A program made the translations under genes and the position numbers. The notes beneath the pieces were generated by a model. It saw nothing but the letters and a program-made list of their open reading frames with translations. It ran no database searches and had not been told where the DNA came from. DNA of 17,653 bases from UBA11606 sp049437325 (GTDB lineage: Bacteria; Actinomycetota; Acidimicrobiia; Acidimicrobiales; Aldehydirespiratoraceae), in NCBI GenBank assembly GCA_049437325.1, contig JBMTIM010000056.1, forward strand, positions 1 through 17,653, written 5' to 3'. This document shows, piece after piece, positions 6,779 through 14,816 of this stretch (position 1 is its first letter; each line of letters opens with the position of its first letter).

Positions 6779-8404
6779 TCAGTCGATGTAACCCTGGCGA
6801 CGGTCGTTCTCGACTGCGGCCGGGTCACGTTCGGATGGATCGCCGAACCCGCCGCCCCCCGGTAACTCCATGACGAGGCGGCGGCCGGCCGGCACCGTGC
6901 CGACACCCTTGGTCGGAAAGGGGGTGCCGTCGTCGAGGTAGACCTTTCCGGGTGCGCCGTCCTCACCACCGTGGCGGCCGCGAGCGGGGTTGGCGACTCG
7001 GTCGAACATGGCCGAGAACTCGAACTGATAGCCGTCGGTGGGACCGACTTCGAGGATCTGACCCATACCGCCGCGCTGACGGCCGGCGCCGCCGGAGTTC
7101 TCGCGGATCTCTTTGCGCCAGATGATGATCGGCCCGACCTGTTCGGTCGCCTCGGCCGACATGGTTCGGACGCCGGACGGGAATGCGGTCGCGGTCAGCC
7201 CGTCGAGTGTTGGTCGGGCTCCCGAACCGCCACTGTTGAACATGAGCAGCTCGATGGGTGGTCTCGGATCGGCAGCCGATGCCTGACGGGCGCTCGCCTG
7301 GAAGTTCCAGAGTGCCCCGGCCCCCTCGGCCGGCACGACGTCGGGCAGGACCTGGGCGATGGCGCCAAGTGTCAGATCGGTGACGAAATGGCCGATCACG
7401 TGGCGCACCGCGACCGGGTCGGGGTGCTGGGCGTTGAGAATCACTCCGGGCGGTGCGCTGACCGTGAACGGCGCAAGCGACGCATAGTTGTTCGGCAGCT
7501 CCGGTGCGAGCGCAACCAGCATCGCGTAGGTGAAGTACGCCTCGGCGTAGCCGAGCGGGACGTTGATGCCCTGGCGACTCAGCGGCGATGTGCCGGTGAA
7601 GTCTGCGTGCATGCCCGCATCGGTGACCGTGATTTCGCACGCCAGGTGGACAGGATCGTCGTAGCCGTCGACCGTCATCGTGTTTGCGTAGGTGCCGTTG
7701 GGGACGGCGGCCAGTGCGGCGGTCGTGGCGGCGGTGGTGCGGTCGAAGACGAAGTCGGCGAGCTCGTCGAGATCGGGCAAGTCGAACTCGTCGAGCATCG
7801 CCAGCAACCGGCGGCGACCGGTCTCGTTGCAGGCGGCCAGGCCGTGGATGTCGCCGATCACCTGATCGGCTTCCCGGACATTCCAGCGCACCATCGTGAC
7901 GAGGTCGTCGTTGAGGGTGCCGCGCTCGACCCATTTCAGGATCGGGATGCGGATCCCCTCCTCGTAGACCTCGCGTGCTTCGGGTCCGTAGCCCCGCCCG
8001 CCGACATCGACCACATGGGCGGTCGACGAGAAGAACCCGATGAGCGAGGTGTCGTCGTCGGGGTCGCGGAAGACCGGCGTGGTGACCGTGATGTCGTGCA
8101 GGTGGCCGGTGCCCTTCCAGGGGTCGTTGGTCACGTAGACGTCGCCGGGGTAGATGCGTTCGGGCCCGATGTCGTCGATGAAGTGACCGACCGCTGCCGC
8201 CATCGTGTTGACGTGCCCAGGTGTGCCGGTCACCGCCTGGGCCACCATCCGCCCGTCTCGGTCGAAGACCCCGGCCGACAGGTCGCCCGCCTCACGGACC
8301 GATGTCGAGAAGGCGGTACGGACCAGCGTGAGTGCCTGCTCCTCGACGACGGAGATCAGGCGGTTCCACATCACCTGGTTGTGCAGTTCATGGGCTGCGC
8401 TCAT
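6779..8404 (-). CDS. hyuB: Hydantoinase/oxoprolinase subunit B (HyuB family)
   Basis: A 541-residue HyuB (N-methylhydantoinase B/acetone carboxylase alpha-like) subunit that works with HyuA in ATP-dependent opening of cyclic amides such as hydantoins or 5-oxoproline. Visible landmarks are LSAGVFDRDGRMVAQ (residues 42-56), PGHVNTM (62-68), the metal-site segment GDVYVTNDPWKGTGHLHD (87-104), AHVVDVGG (129-136) and the glycine-rich C-terminal PGGGGFGDPSER. The ATG at 8404 overlaps the hyuA stop (ATGA), has AAGGG 7 bases upstream (8412-8416) and gives the family's normal N-terminus. The frame is open further upstream to 8821, but that extension is arginine-rich antithetical frame within hyuA and unlike any HyuB. 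The exact substrate cannot be assigned, since carboxylases of acetone and acetophenone share the fold. Confidence 0.93.
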   Translation of the reverse strand: MSAAHELHNQVMWNRLISVVEEQALTLVRTAFSTSVREAGDLSAGVFDRDGRMVAQAVTGTPGHVNTMAAAVGHFIDDIGPERIYPGDVYVTNDPWKGTGHLHDITVTTPVFRDPDDDTSLIGFFSSTAHVVDVGGRGYGPEAREVYEEGIRIPILKWVERGTLNDDLVTMVRWNVREADQVIGDIHGLAACNETGRRRLLAMLDEFDLPDLDELADFVFDRTTAATTAALAAVPNGTYANTMTVDGYDDPVHLACEITVTDAGMHADFTGTSPLSRQGINVPLGYAEAYFTYAMLVALAPELPNNYASLAPFTVSAPPGVILNAQHPDPVAVRHVIGHFVTDLTLGAIAQVLPDVVPAEGAGALWNFQASARQASAADPRPPIELLMFNSGGSGARPTLDGLTATAFPSGVRTMSAEATEQVGPIIIWRKEIRENSGGAGRQRGGMGQILEVGPTDGYQFEFSAMFDRVANPARGRHGGEDGAPGKVYLDDGTPFPTKGVGTVPAGRRLVMELPGGGGFGDPSERDPAAVENDRRQGYID

Positions 8405-10476
8405 GGCTCCACCCTTCGGACGAGAAGCGAGCCGTCGGTCTGCATCACCGCTCGGTGGTGCGAGGCGAGAATGGTGGTTGTCTGCGGTTCGACGATCACG
8501 GCAGGACCGTTGACCTGTGTCCCAGCCGGCAGTGCCGCTCGCTCGAGCCGAACCCCATCGAGATCGGTGCGGGTGACCGGATCGAACAGGGGTTGCGAGT
8601 CGATCGTGGTCAGCGGCGGCCCGCCGGAGGTGACGAGTTCCACCGTCGGCGGCGCATCGACGACCGAGGCCACCCGGACCGACCAACTGACTGCCTCGAT
8701 GGCAAGATGGTCGATCGCCCGGCCGAAGAACTCTTCGTAGGCCTTGGTGAACGCGGCAGCGAGAAGTTCGGCCGCCATCTCGTCGAAGGGTGCCTCGTCG
8801 AGCCGCACCGGAATCTCCCAACCCTGGCCCTTGTATCGCATGGCGACGTGGCGCTCGACCACGACGTCGGCATCGGTGCCCTGTCGGACGAACGTCATGG
8901 CTTCGTCGGTGAGTTCGGCGAGGACGCGGTTCGCGCTGTCGACGTCGAAATTGGTGGTGGTGGTGTAAAAGCTGCGAACCGCCTCATAGGCGAACGGGGC
9001 CCGCAGGAATCCGACGGCCGACCCCACACCGGCGTCGGGTGGCACGATCAGTTCGTCGAGTCCGAGCTTGTCGAGCAAGCGGCTCGCGTGCAGCGGTCCA
9101 CCCCCGCCGAACGCGATCATCGAATAGCCGCTCAGGTCCTTGCCGTTCTCGACGGCATGAACCCGTGCTGCGTTGGTCATGTTCTCGTCGACCACTTCGG
9201 CCACGCCGCGAGCTGCGTCGGCCGGTGACAGCCCGAGTCGGGCACCGATCGACCGGTCGAGCGCCTCAGCTGCGAGGGCAGGAGAGAGGGCGATGTCCTT
9301 CGCGCCGAACGTGTCGGCGTGGAGTCGTCCGAGTTGGACGTTGGCATCGGTGACGGTGGCGTCGTTGCCACCGAGCCCGTACGACGCTGGTCCGGGTTCG
9401 GAGCCGGCCGAGTGGGGGCCGATACGGATCTGGCCGAGCGAATCGACCGACGCGATGGAACCGCCACCCGCCCCGATCTCGATCATCTCGATCACCGGGA
9501 TCGAGATGGGCATGCCCGAACCCTTCTTGAACCGAGCCGTGCGATCGACCTCGAACGTCGTTGCGGTGGCCGGGGTGTAGTTCTCGATCAGTGCGATCTT
9601 GGCGGTCGTCCCGCCCATGTCGAACGACAGCACGCGATCTCGCCCATATCGCTTGGCGAGGTCGGCGGCGAAGATCGCGCCGCCCGCCGGGCCTGACTCC
9701 ACCAGTCGGACCGGGAACGCAGCGGCCGACTCGACCGACATCAGCCCGCCACCCGAGTGGATCAGGTGCAGCGGGCACGCGGCCCCCCGAACGGCGAGTT
9801 CGTCGCGCAGCCGCATCAAGTACGACGCCATCAGGGGCTGCACGTAGGCGTTGGCACAGACCGTGTTGAAGCGTTCGAATTCGCGCATCTGGGGTGACAC
9901 GGCGCTCGAGATCGAGCAGGCGATGTCGGGGAGTTCGGCCAGGAGGAGGTCGCGAAACCGCTGTTCGTTGACCGGGTTGACGTAGGAGTGGATGAACCCG
10001 ACGGCCACCGACTCGTAGCCGCCTGCGGCGATGCGTTCGACCAGCGCTCGAGCACCGTCCTCGTCGAACGGAACGAGCACGTCGCCGCGGGCGTTGAGTC
10101 GTTCGGTGACGACATGGCGGTCGGCGCGTTCGATCAGCGGGGACGGCAGCACGATGTCGAGGTCGTATTGCTCGAACCGGCTCTCGGTGCGGGTCTCGAC
10201 GACATCGCGAAACCCTGCCGTGGTGACCAGCGCCGTCTTCGCGCCGCGGCGCTCGATCAGGGCGTTGGTGGCGAGCGTGGTGCCGTGGATGATCTGGTCG
10301 ACATCGCCGAGTGAGACGCCTTCCTGGTCGACGATGCGGCTGATGCCGTCGAGGATGCCGACCTCGGGCGCAGTCTGCGTGGTGAGGACCTTCGTCGACG
10401 AGTAGCTGCCATCGTCGAACTCGATGACGATGTCGGTGAAGGTCCCACCGACGTCGGCCCCGATGCGAAGTCCCAT
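8401..10476 (-). CDS. hyuA: Hydantoinase/oxoprolinase subunit A (HyuA family)
   Basis: A 691-residue ATP-binding subunit partner of HyuB. It has the ASKHA-type phosphate loop ADVGGTFTD (residues 7-15), HGTTLATNALIERRG (64-78), a second phosphate motif SFDMGGTTAK (284-293), GAGGGSIA (335-342), GPHSAGSEPGPA (353-364) and FGGGGPLHA (456-464). A C-terminal domain follows that is usual for full-length HyuA. The complex hydrolyses hydantoins, N-methylhydantoin or 5-oxoproline with ATP; related enzymes carboxylate ketones. The ATG at 10476 is preceded by a strong GGAGG site 7 bases away. It is the first gene of the hyuA-hyuB-FAD oxidoreductase operon and faces a 341-base divergent promoter region. 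Length and motifs are complete. Confidence 0.94.
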   Translation of the reverse strand: MGLRIGADVGGTFTDIVIEFDDGSYSSTKVLTTQTAPEVGILDGISRIVDQEGVSLGDVDQIIHGTTLATNALIERRGAKTALVTTAGFRDVVETRTESRFEQYDLDIVLPSPLIERADRHVVTERLNARGDVLVPFDEDGARALVERIAAGGYESVAVGFIHSYVNPVNEQRFRDLLLAELPDIACSISSAVSPQMREFERFNTVCANAYVQPLMASYLMRLRDELAVRGAACPLHLIHSGGGLMSVESAAAFPVRLVESGPAGGAIFAADLAKRYGRDRVLSFDMGGTTAKIALIENYTPATATTFEVDRTARFKKGSGMPISIPVIEMIEIGAGGGSIASVDSLGQIRIGPHSAGSEPGPASYGLGGNDATVTDANVQLGRLHADTFGAKDIALSPALAAEALDRSIGARLGLSPADAARGVAEVVDENMTNAARVHAVENGKDLSGYSMIAFGGGGPLHASRLLDKLGLDELIVPPDAGVGSAVGFLRAPFAYEAVRSFYTTTTNFDVDSANRVLAELTDEAMTFVRQGTDADVVVERHVAMRYKGQGWEIPVRLDEAPFDEMAAELLAAAFTKAYEEFFGRAIDHLAIEAVSWSVRVASVVDAPPTVELVTSGGPPLTTIDSQPLFDPVTRTDLDGVRLERAALPAGTQVNGPAVIVEPQTTTILASHHRAVMQTDGSLLVRRVEP

Positions 10477-10565
10477 GGTCAGACCTCCGTGGTCCGTGCG
10501 ACGAGCCGTGCAGGCACAGCGGCAACGTCGACTGCGGGTGTCGTCTCGACGTGGGTCATACGGGA

Positions 10566-10594
10566 TAGTTACGCCCTTCTTCCGGTATCGGCAA
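10566..10594 (-). promoter_or_regulatory. Candidate promoter of the hyuA operon
   Basis: On the minus strand TTGCCG (10589-10594) and TAACTA (10566-10571) are separated by 17 bases, the standard sigma-70-type spacing, giving a leader of about 80 bases before the hyuA ATG. The -35 matches TTGACA at four positions; the -10 matches TATAAT poorly. The rest of the spacer 10477-10817 holds no credible gene. Confidence 0.3.
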
Positions 10595-10628
10595 CCTCCG
10601 TGTCGTCCGGCGCGCGGTTTCGTTGCAC

Positions 10629-10656
10629 CGTTCGGCCGAACGTGACCGCATTCACG
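10629..10656. promoter_or_regulatory. Paired dyads in the hyuA/MMPL divergent spacer (candidate operator)
   Basis: A perfect 14-bp palindrome CGTTCGGCCGAACG (10629-10642) is followed, sharing two bases, by an inverted repeat CGTGA-N6-TCACG (10641-10656). The pair sits midway in the 341-base divergent intergenic region. It lies upstream of the possible hyuA promoter on one side and of a TAGCCT hexamer (10689-10694) on the other. The arrangement is what a regulator of divergent units would bind, but no regulator gene is present in the window. Confidence 0.4.
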
Positions 10657-10817
10657 TCGGCGACGATCCTGATCCCATTGCTACGCCGTAGCCTGTGCCG
10701 AGGCTTCGACGCCATCGGTTCGGTCCGTACGACGACGCCGCTCGTTCCCTCTGCTGGGTGATCGCAGCGGACCGTTCTCGGCTCGACGACCTGAGGCCCA
10801 TCCCCCGAGGAGTTCTC

Positions 10818-12986
10818 ATGCAGATTGCGTTGTACCGGCTCGGCCGGTTTGCCGCCCGAAGGCCGTGGATCGTCTTGGGTGTGTGGTTCGCGCTGTCGGT
10901 GGTGCTCGTCGGCGCATCGCTCGTCGGTGGCAAGGCGTTCGAGGACGAGTTCTCGGTTCCTGGGCTCGACAGCGATCAGGCGCTCGTTCTGTTGCAGAAC
11001 GCCCGCTCCGACGAGGCTGGTATCAGCGCTCAAGTCGTCGTCTCTGCGATCGATGACGGTGCAGTGGTCGCCGATCGTGGCTCGGCGGTCGAGGCCGTAC
11101 GTTCCGAGTTCGCGGGACTCGACGATGTTGTCGGCGTGATGCCGGCGCAGTACTCACCGGATGGAAGCGTGGCCTTGCTTCGTGTGCTCTATCGGCCCGT
11201 CGGTGAGTTGACCGCCGCATCACTCGAGGCGCTCGAAGCGCTGCAGGCCGATCTCGATGGTGTCGATGGCCTCCAGGTCGAGGCGAACGGTGAGATCTTT
11301 TTCACGTTCGAAGAGCCCGAAACCGGCACCGGGGAAGCGTTCGGCGTCGTTGCTGCGATGGTCATCCTGCTCGTTGCGTTCGGTTCGGTTCTTGCGATGG
11401 GCCTTCCGATCGGGACCGCCCTGTTCGGACTGGCCCTCGGTGTCAGCGCAATGGGCCTCATCAACCACCTCATCGACATCCCGTCATGGGCGCCGCAGAT
11501 GGCCGCCATGGTCGGAATCGGGGTCGGCATCGACTACGCGCTTTTTCTGGTGACGCGCCATCGCGAGTACTTGAGCCAGGGGATGACGGTCGAGGAGTCG
11601 GCCGGCCGGGCCGTAGCCACCTCGGGTCAGGCGGTGATCTTCGCCGGCGGCACCGTTGTGATCGCCATCCTTGGTCTCGCCGTTGCCGGGATCCCGTTCA
11701 TGACCGCCGCAGGGGTCGCCACCTCCATCGTCGTGCTGTTGATGGTTCTGGCTGCGATCACGTTGCTACCGGCCTTTCTCGGTGTTTCCGGTCACAAGAT
11801 CAATGGATTGCGTACGACGCGCCGACGTGCGATCAACCCGGGTGTCTCGGCCGGCTGGGAAGCCTGGGGGGCACATGTCTCGCGGCATGCCTGGAAGTAC
11901 GTCATCGGGGTCACTGCCGCGCTGCTCGCCCTCTCGGCACCGGTGCTGGCGTTGCAACTCGGTTTCCCTGACGAAGGGAATCTGGGGGAGGAACGCACGC
12001 AGCGCCAGGCGTTCGACCTCACGACGGAGGCGTTCGGCGTGGGCTTCTCCGGGCCGCTGTTGATCGCGGTCGACACAGCGGGCGACCCAACCCTGGTCTC
12101 CGAGTTGGCCGCTGCGGTCGAGGCCGATCCAAACATCGTGTCGGTTCAACCAACCCCCGCGGTCGAGGGCAGTGATGTTGCGAGTCTCCTTGCCTTCCCG
12201 AGCACCTCACCGCAAGACGCAGCGACCTACGAGACGGTGAAACGCCTCCGGGCCGATGTGTTCGTGGATGTCCTCGACGACGATCAGCGCGCCCACGTCG
12301 GTGGTCAGACCGCCAGCTTCGGTGATGTCGGCAACCGAATCACGCAACGACTGCCGTACTTCATTGCTGCGGTGGTCTTCCTCTCGTTTTTCTTGTTGAC
12401 CGGGGTCTTTCGGTCGCCGGTGGTTGCGCTCAAGGCTGCCGTGCTCAACCTGTTGTCGATCGGTGCTGCGTATGGCGTGCTGGTCATGATCTTCCAGTGG
12501 GGCTGGGGCCTGAGCCTCGTCGGCCTTTCCGAGACCGTTCCGATCGTCTCGTTCATTCCGATGTTCATGTTTGCGATTCTCTTCGGGCTGTCTATGGACT
12601 ACGAGGTCTTCTTGTTGAGCCGGGTTCGCGAGGAGTACGTGCGGACCGGAGACAACGACCGGTCGGTGATTCATGGCATTGCGTCGACCGCACGGGTCAT
12701 CACCGCTGCTGCACTGATCATGATTTCGGTGTTCGGGGCCTTCGCCCTCGGTGATGATCCGGCTCTGAAGATGGTCGGCATCGGGCTTGCAACGGCGATC
12801 TTCGTCGACGCCACCATCGTCCGAATCATCCTGGTTCCAGCCACGATGAAACTGATGGGTGACCGCAACTGGTGGATTCCGGCCTGGCTCGATCGTCTGA
12901 TCCCGGAGATCGACATCGAGGGCGATGCAGGCCTCCCGGCCCCGAACGACGAGGCGACGTTGGTCCACGACTCAGTCGAAAACTAG
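10818..12986 (+). CDS. MMPL-family RND transporter
   Basis: A 722-residue membrane protein of the MmpL branch of the RND superfamily, exporting lipids or other hydrophobic molecules with proton-motive force. After one N-terminal helix (about residues 17-36) comes a periplasmic domain (about 40-172), a five-helix block (about 175-325), a second N-terminal-like helix near 360-380, a second periplasmic domain and a final helix block (about 512-680). The proton-relay Asp-Tyr pairs of MmpL proteins are present in both halves: GIDYALF (D239-Y240) and SMDYEVF (D594-Y595). The ATG at 10818 has GAGGAG (10807-10812) 5 bases upstream. The same frame is open back to 10695 but that extension is not MMPL-like. 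The enoyl-CoA isomerase gene starts 11 bases after its stop, so the two are probably one operon. Confidence 0.93.
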   Translation: MQIALYRLGRFAARRPWIVLGVWFALSVVLVGASLVGGKAFEDEFSVPGLDSDQALVLLQNARSDEAGISAQVVVSAIDDGAVVADRGSAVEAVRSEFAGLDDVVGVMPAQYSPDGSVALLRVLYRPVGELTAASLEALEALQADLDGVDGLQVEANGEIFFTFEEPETGTGEAFGVVAAMVILLVAFGSVLAMGLPIGTALFGLALGVSAMGLINHLIDIPSWAPQMAAMVGIGVGIDYALFLVTRHREYLSQGMTVEESAGRAVATSGQAVIFAGGTVVIAILGLAVAGIPFMTAAGVATSIVVLLMVLAAITLLPAFLGVSGHKINGLRTTRRRAINPGVSAGWEAWGAHVSRHAWKYVIGVTAALLALSAPVLALQLGFPDEGNLGEERTQRQAFDLTTEAFGVGFSGPLLIAVDTAGDPTLVSELAAAVEADPNIVSVQPTPAVEGSDVASLLAFPSTSPQDAATYETVKRLRADVFVDVLDDDQRAHVGGQTASFGDVGNRITQRLPYFIAAVVFLSFFLLTGVFRSPVVALKAAVLNLLSIGAAYGVLVMIFQWGWGLSLVGLSETVPIVSFIPMFMFAILFGLSMDYEVFLLSRVREEYVRTGDNDRSVIHGIASTARVITAAALIMISVFGAFALGDDPALKMVGIGLATAIFVDATIVRIILVPATMKLMGDRNWWIPAWLDRLIPEIDIEGDAGLPAPNDEATLVHDSVEN

Positions 12987-12997
12987 GGTTTGTCGTC

Positions 12998-13663
12998 ATG
13001 GCCCTTCCGACCATGACTCGCAACGGTGACGTCTTCGTCGTCGACATCGGTGACGATCTCAACATGACTTCCGTTGCATGGGTTGCCGCCATGAACGAAC
13101 TGCTCGACGACGTCGAAGCGCACAGCGGGCCGAAAGGTCTTGTCACCACGTCGTCGGCGCCCAAGCACTACTCGAATGGCCTCGACACGCCGTACATGGC
13201 CGAGTGCACACCGGCCGAGGTGGCGGCCTACGTCGAGACGTGTTTCTCGCTCGTTCATCGGCTCATGTTGCTCGGTGCGCCCACGGGGGCAGCGGTCACC
13301 GGCCATGCCTTCGGGCTCGGCGCGTTTCTCGTGCTGGCGCACGACCAGGCGCTGATGCGAGAAGACCGCGGGTACTGGAACCTTCCCGAGGTCCATCTGT
13401 CGATGAGCTTTCCCCGACCGTTGATGTCTGTCGTCGATGCTCGGCTGTCGAACGGTGAGAAGCAACGAGCGGTGGTCGTCGGTCATCGGTACACCGGGCC
13501 CGAAGCGGCTGCGGCGGGAATCGTCGACGGGGTGGCCCCGCTCGAAACCCTCACCGAGGCAGTCGTCGAACGGGTTGCCGGGGTTGCGTCCACGGCGGGC
13601 GACAACCTCGCCCTGATCAAGACACAGCTCTACCCGGAAATCGCCGAGATCGTCGCCCGCTGA
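12998..13663 (+). CDS. Crotonase-family protein resembling plant delta3,delta2-enoyl-CoA isomerase
   Basis: A 221-residue short crotonase. It has KHYSNGLDT (residues 56-64) in place of the usual C/SAGADL loop, the oxyanion-hole segment GHAFGLGAFLVLAHDQALM (102-120), then REDRGYWNLPEV (121-132) with E131 as the likely catalytic acid. SNGLD, HD-x-x-LMR and DRG with E in xxxEV are the signature of plant/peroxisomal enoyl-CoA isomerases (ECI), which move double bonds during unsaturated fatty-acid beta-oxidation. Length matches plant ECIs (~240) rather than the ~260 of ordinary hydratases. The ATG at 12998 follows AGGG at the preceding stop (12985-12988). It pairs with the MMPL gene and its stop lies one base from the stop of the convergent hydrolase. 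Confidence 0.85.
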   Translation: MALPTMTRNGDVFVVDIGDDLNMTSVAWVAAMNELLDDVEAHSGPKGLVTTSSAPKHYSNGLDTPYMAECTPAEVAAYVETCFSLVHRLMLLGAPTGAAVTGHAFGLGAFLVLAHDQALMREDRGYWNLPEVHLSMSFPRPLMSVVDARLSNGEKQRAVVVGHRYTGPEAAAAGIVDGVAPLETLTEAVVERVAGVASTAGDNLALIKTQLYPEIAEIVAR

Positions 13664-13664
13664 C

Positions 13665-14816
13665 TCAGGCGGCCCCCGCCATGAGCGCGCCGTAGGCCGA
13701 CAGCAACACTGCGCCGCCCCGGGTTTCTCCCTGCAAGGTTGGGGCCATTTTGTTCATCACGTAGGTCACCGTCATCCCCGTGTCGGGATCGATCACGGCA
13801 AGTGAACCTCCCCACCCTCCCCAGAAGAACGAGTTGGGACTCGGTAGGGGCACGCGAGCGCTCGGCAGACCGAAGCCCAGCCCGTAGCGAAGGTCGGCAT
13901 CGCCGGCGAGCACCATGTCGCGGCCGACGTACTGCTCCTCGGTGATGCGGGCAACCGTCTCCGGTCGCATCAGCGTCACCCCGTCGACTGTGCCGCCGCA
14001 GGCGAGGGCCGAGTGGACCCGGCCGACCGAGCGGGCATTGCCGAACCCGCCGGCTGCGGGGATCTCGGCGGCACGCCATGCCCGAGTCGTCGGCTCGGTG
14101 CCGTCCAGGCGACAACTTCTGCCGGTGCGCTCGGCGATCGAGTCGGCGACGCCGGCGAAGATCGGGTCGTGACTGGGTGGAATCAGTTCGCCGCAGCGGG
14201 CATCGAGTTCGGGACCGAAGCCGATGTGGAAGTCGGCGTCGAGCGGTGCTGCGATCTCGTCGCGAACGAACGTGCCCAGCGACCGGCCGTCGACGCGTCG
14301 GACGATTTCACCTTGCAGATACCCGTGGGTGATGGCGTGGTAGCCGGCAGCGGTACCGGGTTCCCACCACGGCTTCATCGCAGCAAGGATCTCGCAGCAT
14401 CGGTGCCAGTCGTAGAGCGTCTCGGCATTGATGGCAGGTTCGAACCCAGACAGGCCGGATGTATGGGCCATCACCTGCGCCACGGTGACTGCGCTCTTTG
14501 CGTTGGCGGCGAACTCGGGCCAATACGTGGCCACCGGTTCGTGCGGCTCCACCAGCCCTCGATCGACGAGCATCATGAGCGAGATCGCGCACATCGTTTT
14601 GGTCGTCGAATAGACGTTGACGATCGTGTCCTCGACCCACGGCGTGCCGTCGGGGGCGCGGTCGCCGGCCCAGATGTCGACGACCGGACGGCCGTGCAGG
14701 GTCACACAGGCGGAGGCACCGACCTCGAGGCCGTTGACGAAGTTGCGGGCGAAGGCGTCGCGGACGGCTTCCCAGCCCGGCTCGATGGTTCCGTGGATCT
14801 CGGGACCGTCAGCCAC
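13665..14816 (-). CDS. Serine hydrolase, class C beta-lactamase/EstB-like
   Basis: A 383-residue hydrolase with the penicillin-binding fold used by EstB-type esterases. The nucleophile motif is STTK (S70, K73 in VYSTTKTM). The second motif is YHAITHG (159-165), where Y159 is the expected base, and the third element is WGGWGGS (332-338). No signal peptide is seen, so it is probably a cytoplasmic esterase rather than an antibiotic-resistance enzyme; mycobacterial LipD/LipE/LipL are comparable. I place the start at GTG 14816, which overlaps the acyl-CoA dehydrogenase stop by 8 bases. The frame is open to a TTG at 14873 but that part is read through the dehydrogenase gene and is unlike the family. 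No clear ribosome site is visible, so translation is likely coupled. Confidence 0.87.
   Translation of the reverse strand: MADGPEIHGTIEPGWEAVRDAFARNFVNGLEVGASACVTLHGRPVVDIWAGDRAPDGTPWVEDTIVNVYSTTKTMCAISLMMLVDRGLVEPHEPVATYWPEFAANAKSAVTVAQVMAHTSGLSGFEPAINAETLYDWHRCCEILAAMKPWWEPGTAAGYHAITHGYLQGEIVRRVDGRSLGTFVRDEIAAPLDADFHIGFGPELDARCGELIPPSHDPIFAGVADSIAERTGRSCRLDGTEPTTRAWRAAEIPAAGGFGNARSVGRVHSALACGGTVDGVTLMRPETVARITEEQYVGRDMVLAGDADLRYGLGFGLPSARVPLPSPNSFFWGGWGGSLAVIDPDTGMTVTYVMNKMAPTLQGETRGGAVLLSAYGALMAGAA

Noticed and set aside
6971..8740. 589-codon open frame on the plus strand opposite hyuB/hyuA
   Set aside because: It crosses the hyuB/hyuA junction, has no domain resemblance and no ribosome site; it is an antisense shadow.
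8405..8821. N-terminal extension of hyuB by 139 residues
   Set aside because: The extension is arginine-rich, lies wholly inside hyuA, and HyuB families begin at the ATG with the ATGA overlap.
10695..10817. 41-residue extension of the MMPL protein
   Set aside because: The ATG at 10818 has a strong GAGGAG site and gives the standard MMPL N-terminus; the extension lacks homology.
12872..12997. 42-residue extension of the crotonase into the MMPL gene
   Set aside because: It is read out of frame through the MMPL C-terminus and is arginine-rich; ATG 12998 fits family length.
13665..14816. Serine hydrolase as an antibiotic-resistance beta-lactamase
   Set aside because: No signal peptide, YHA instead of YxN, no KTG box, and operon linkage to acyl-CoA dehydrogenase all favour an EstB-like esterase.
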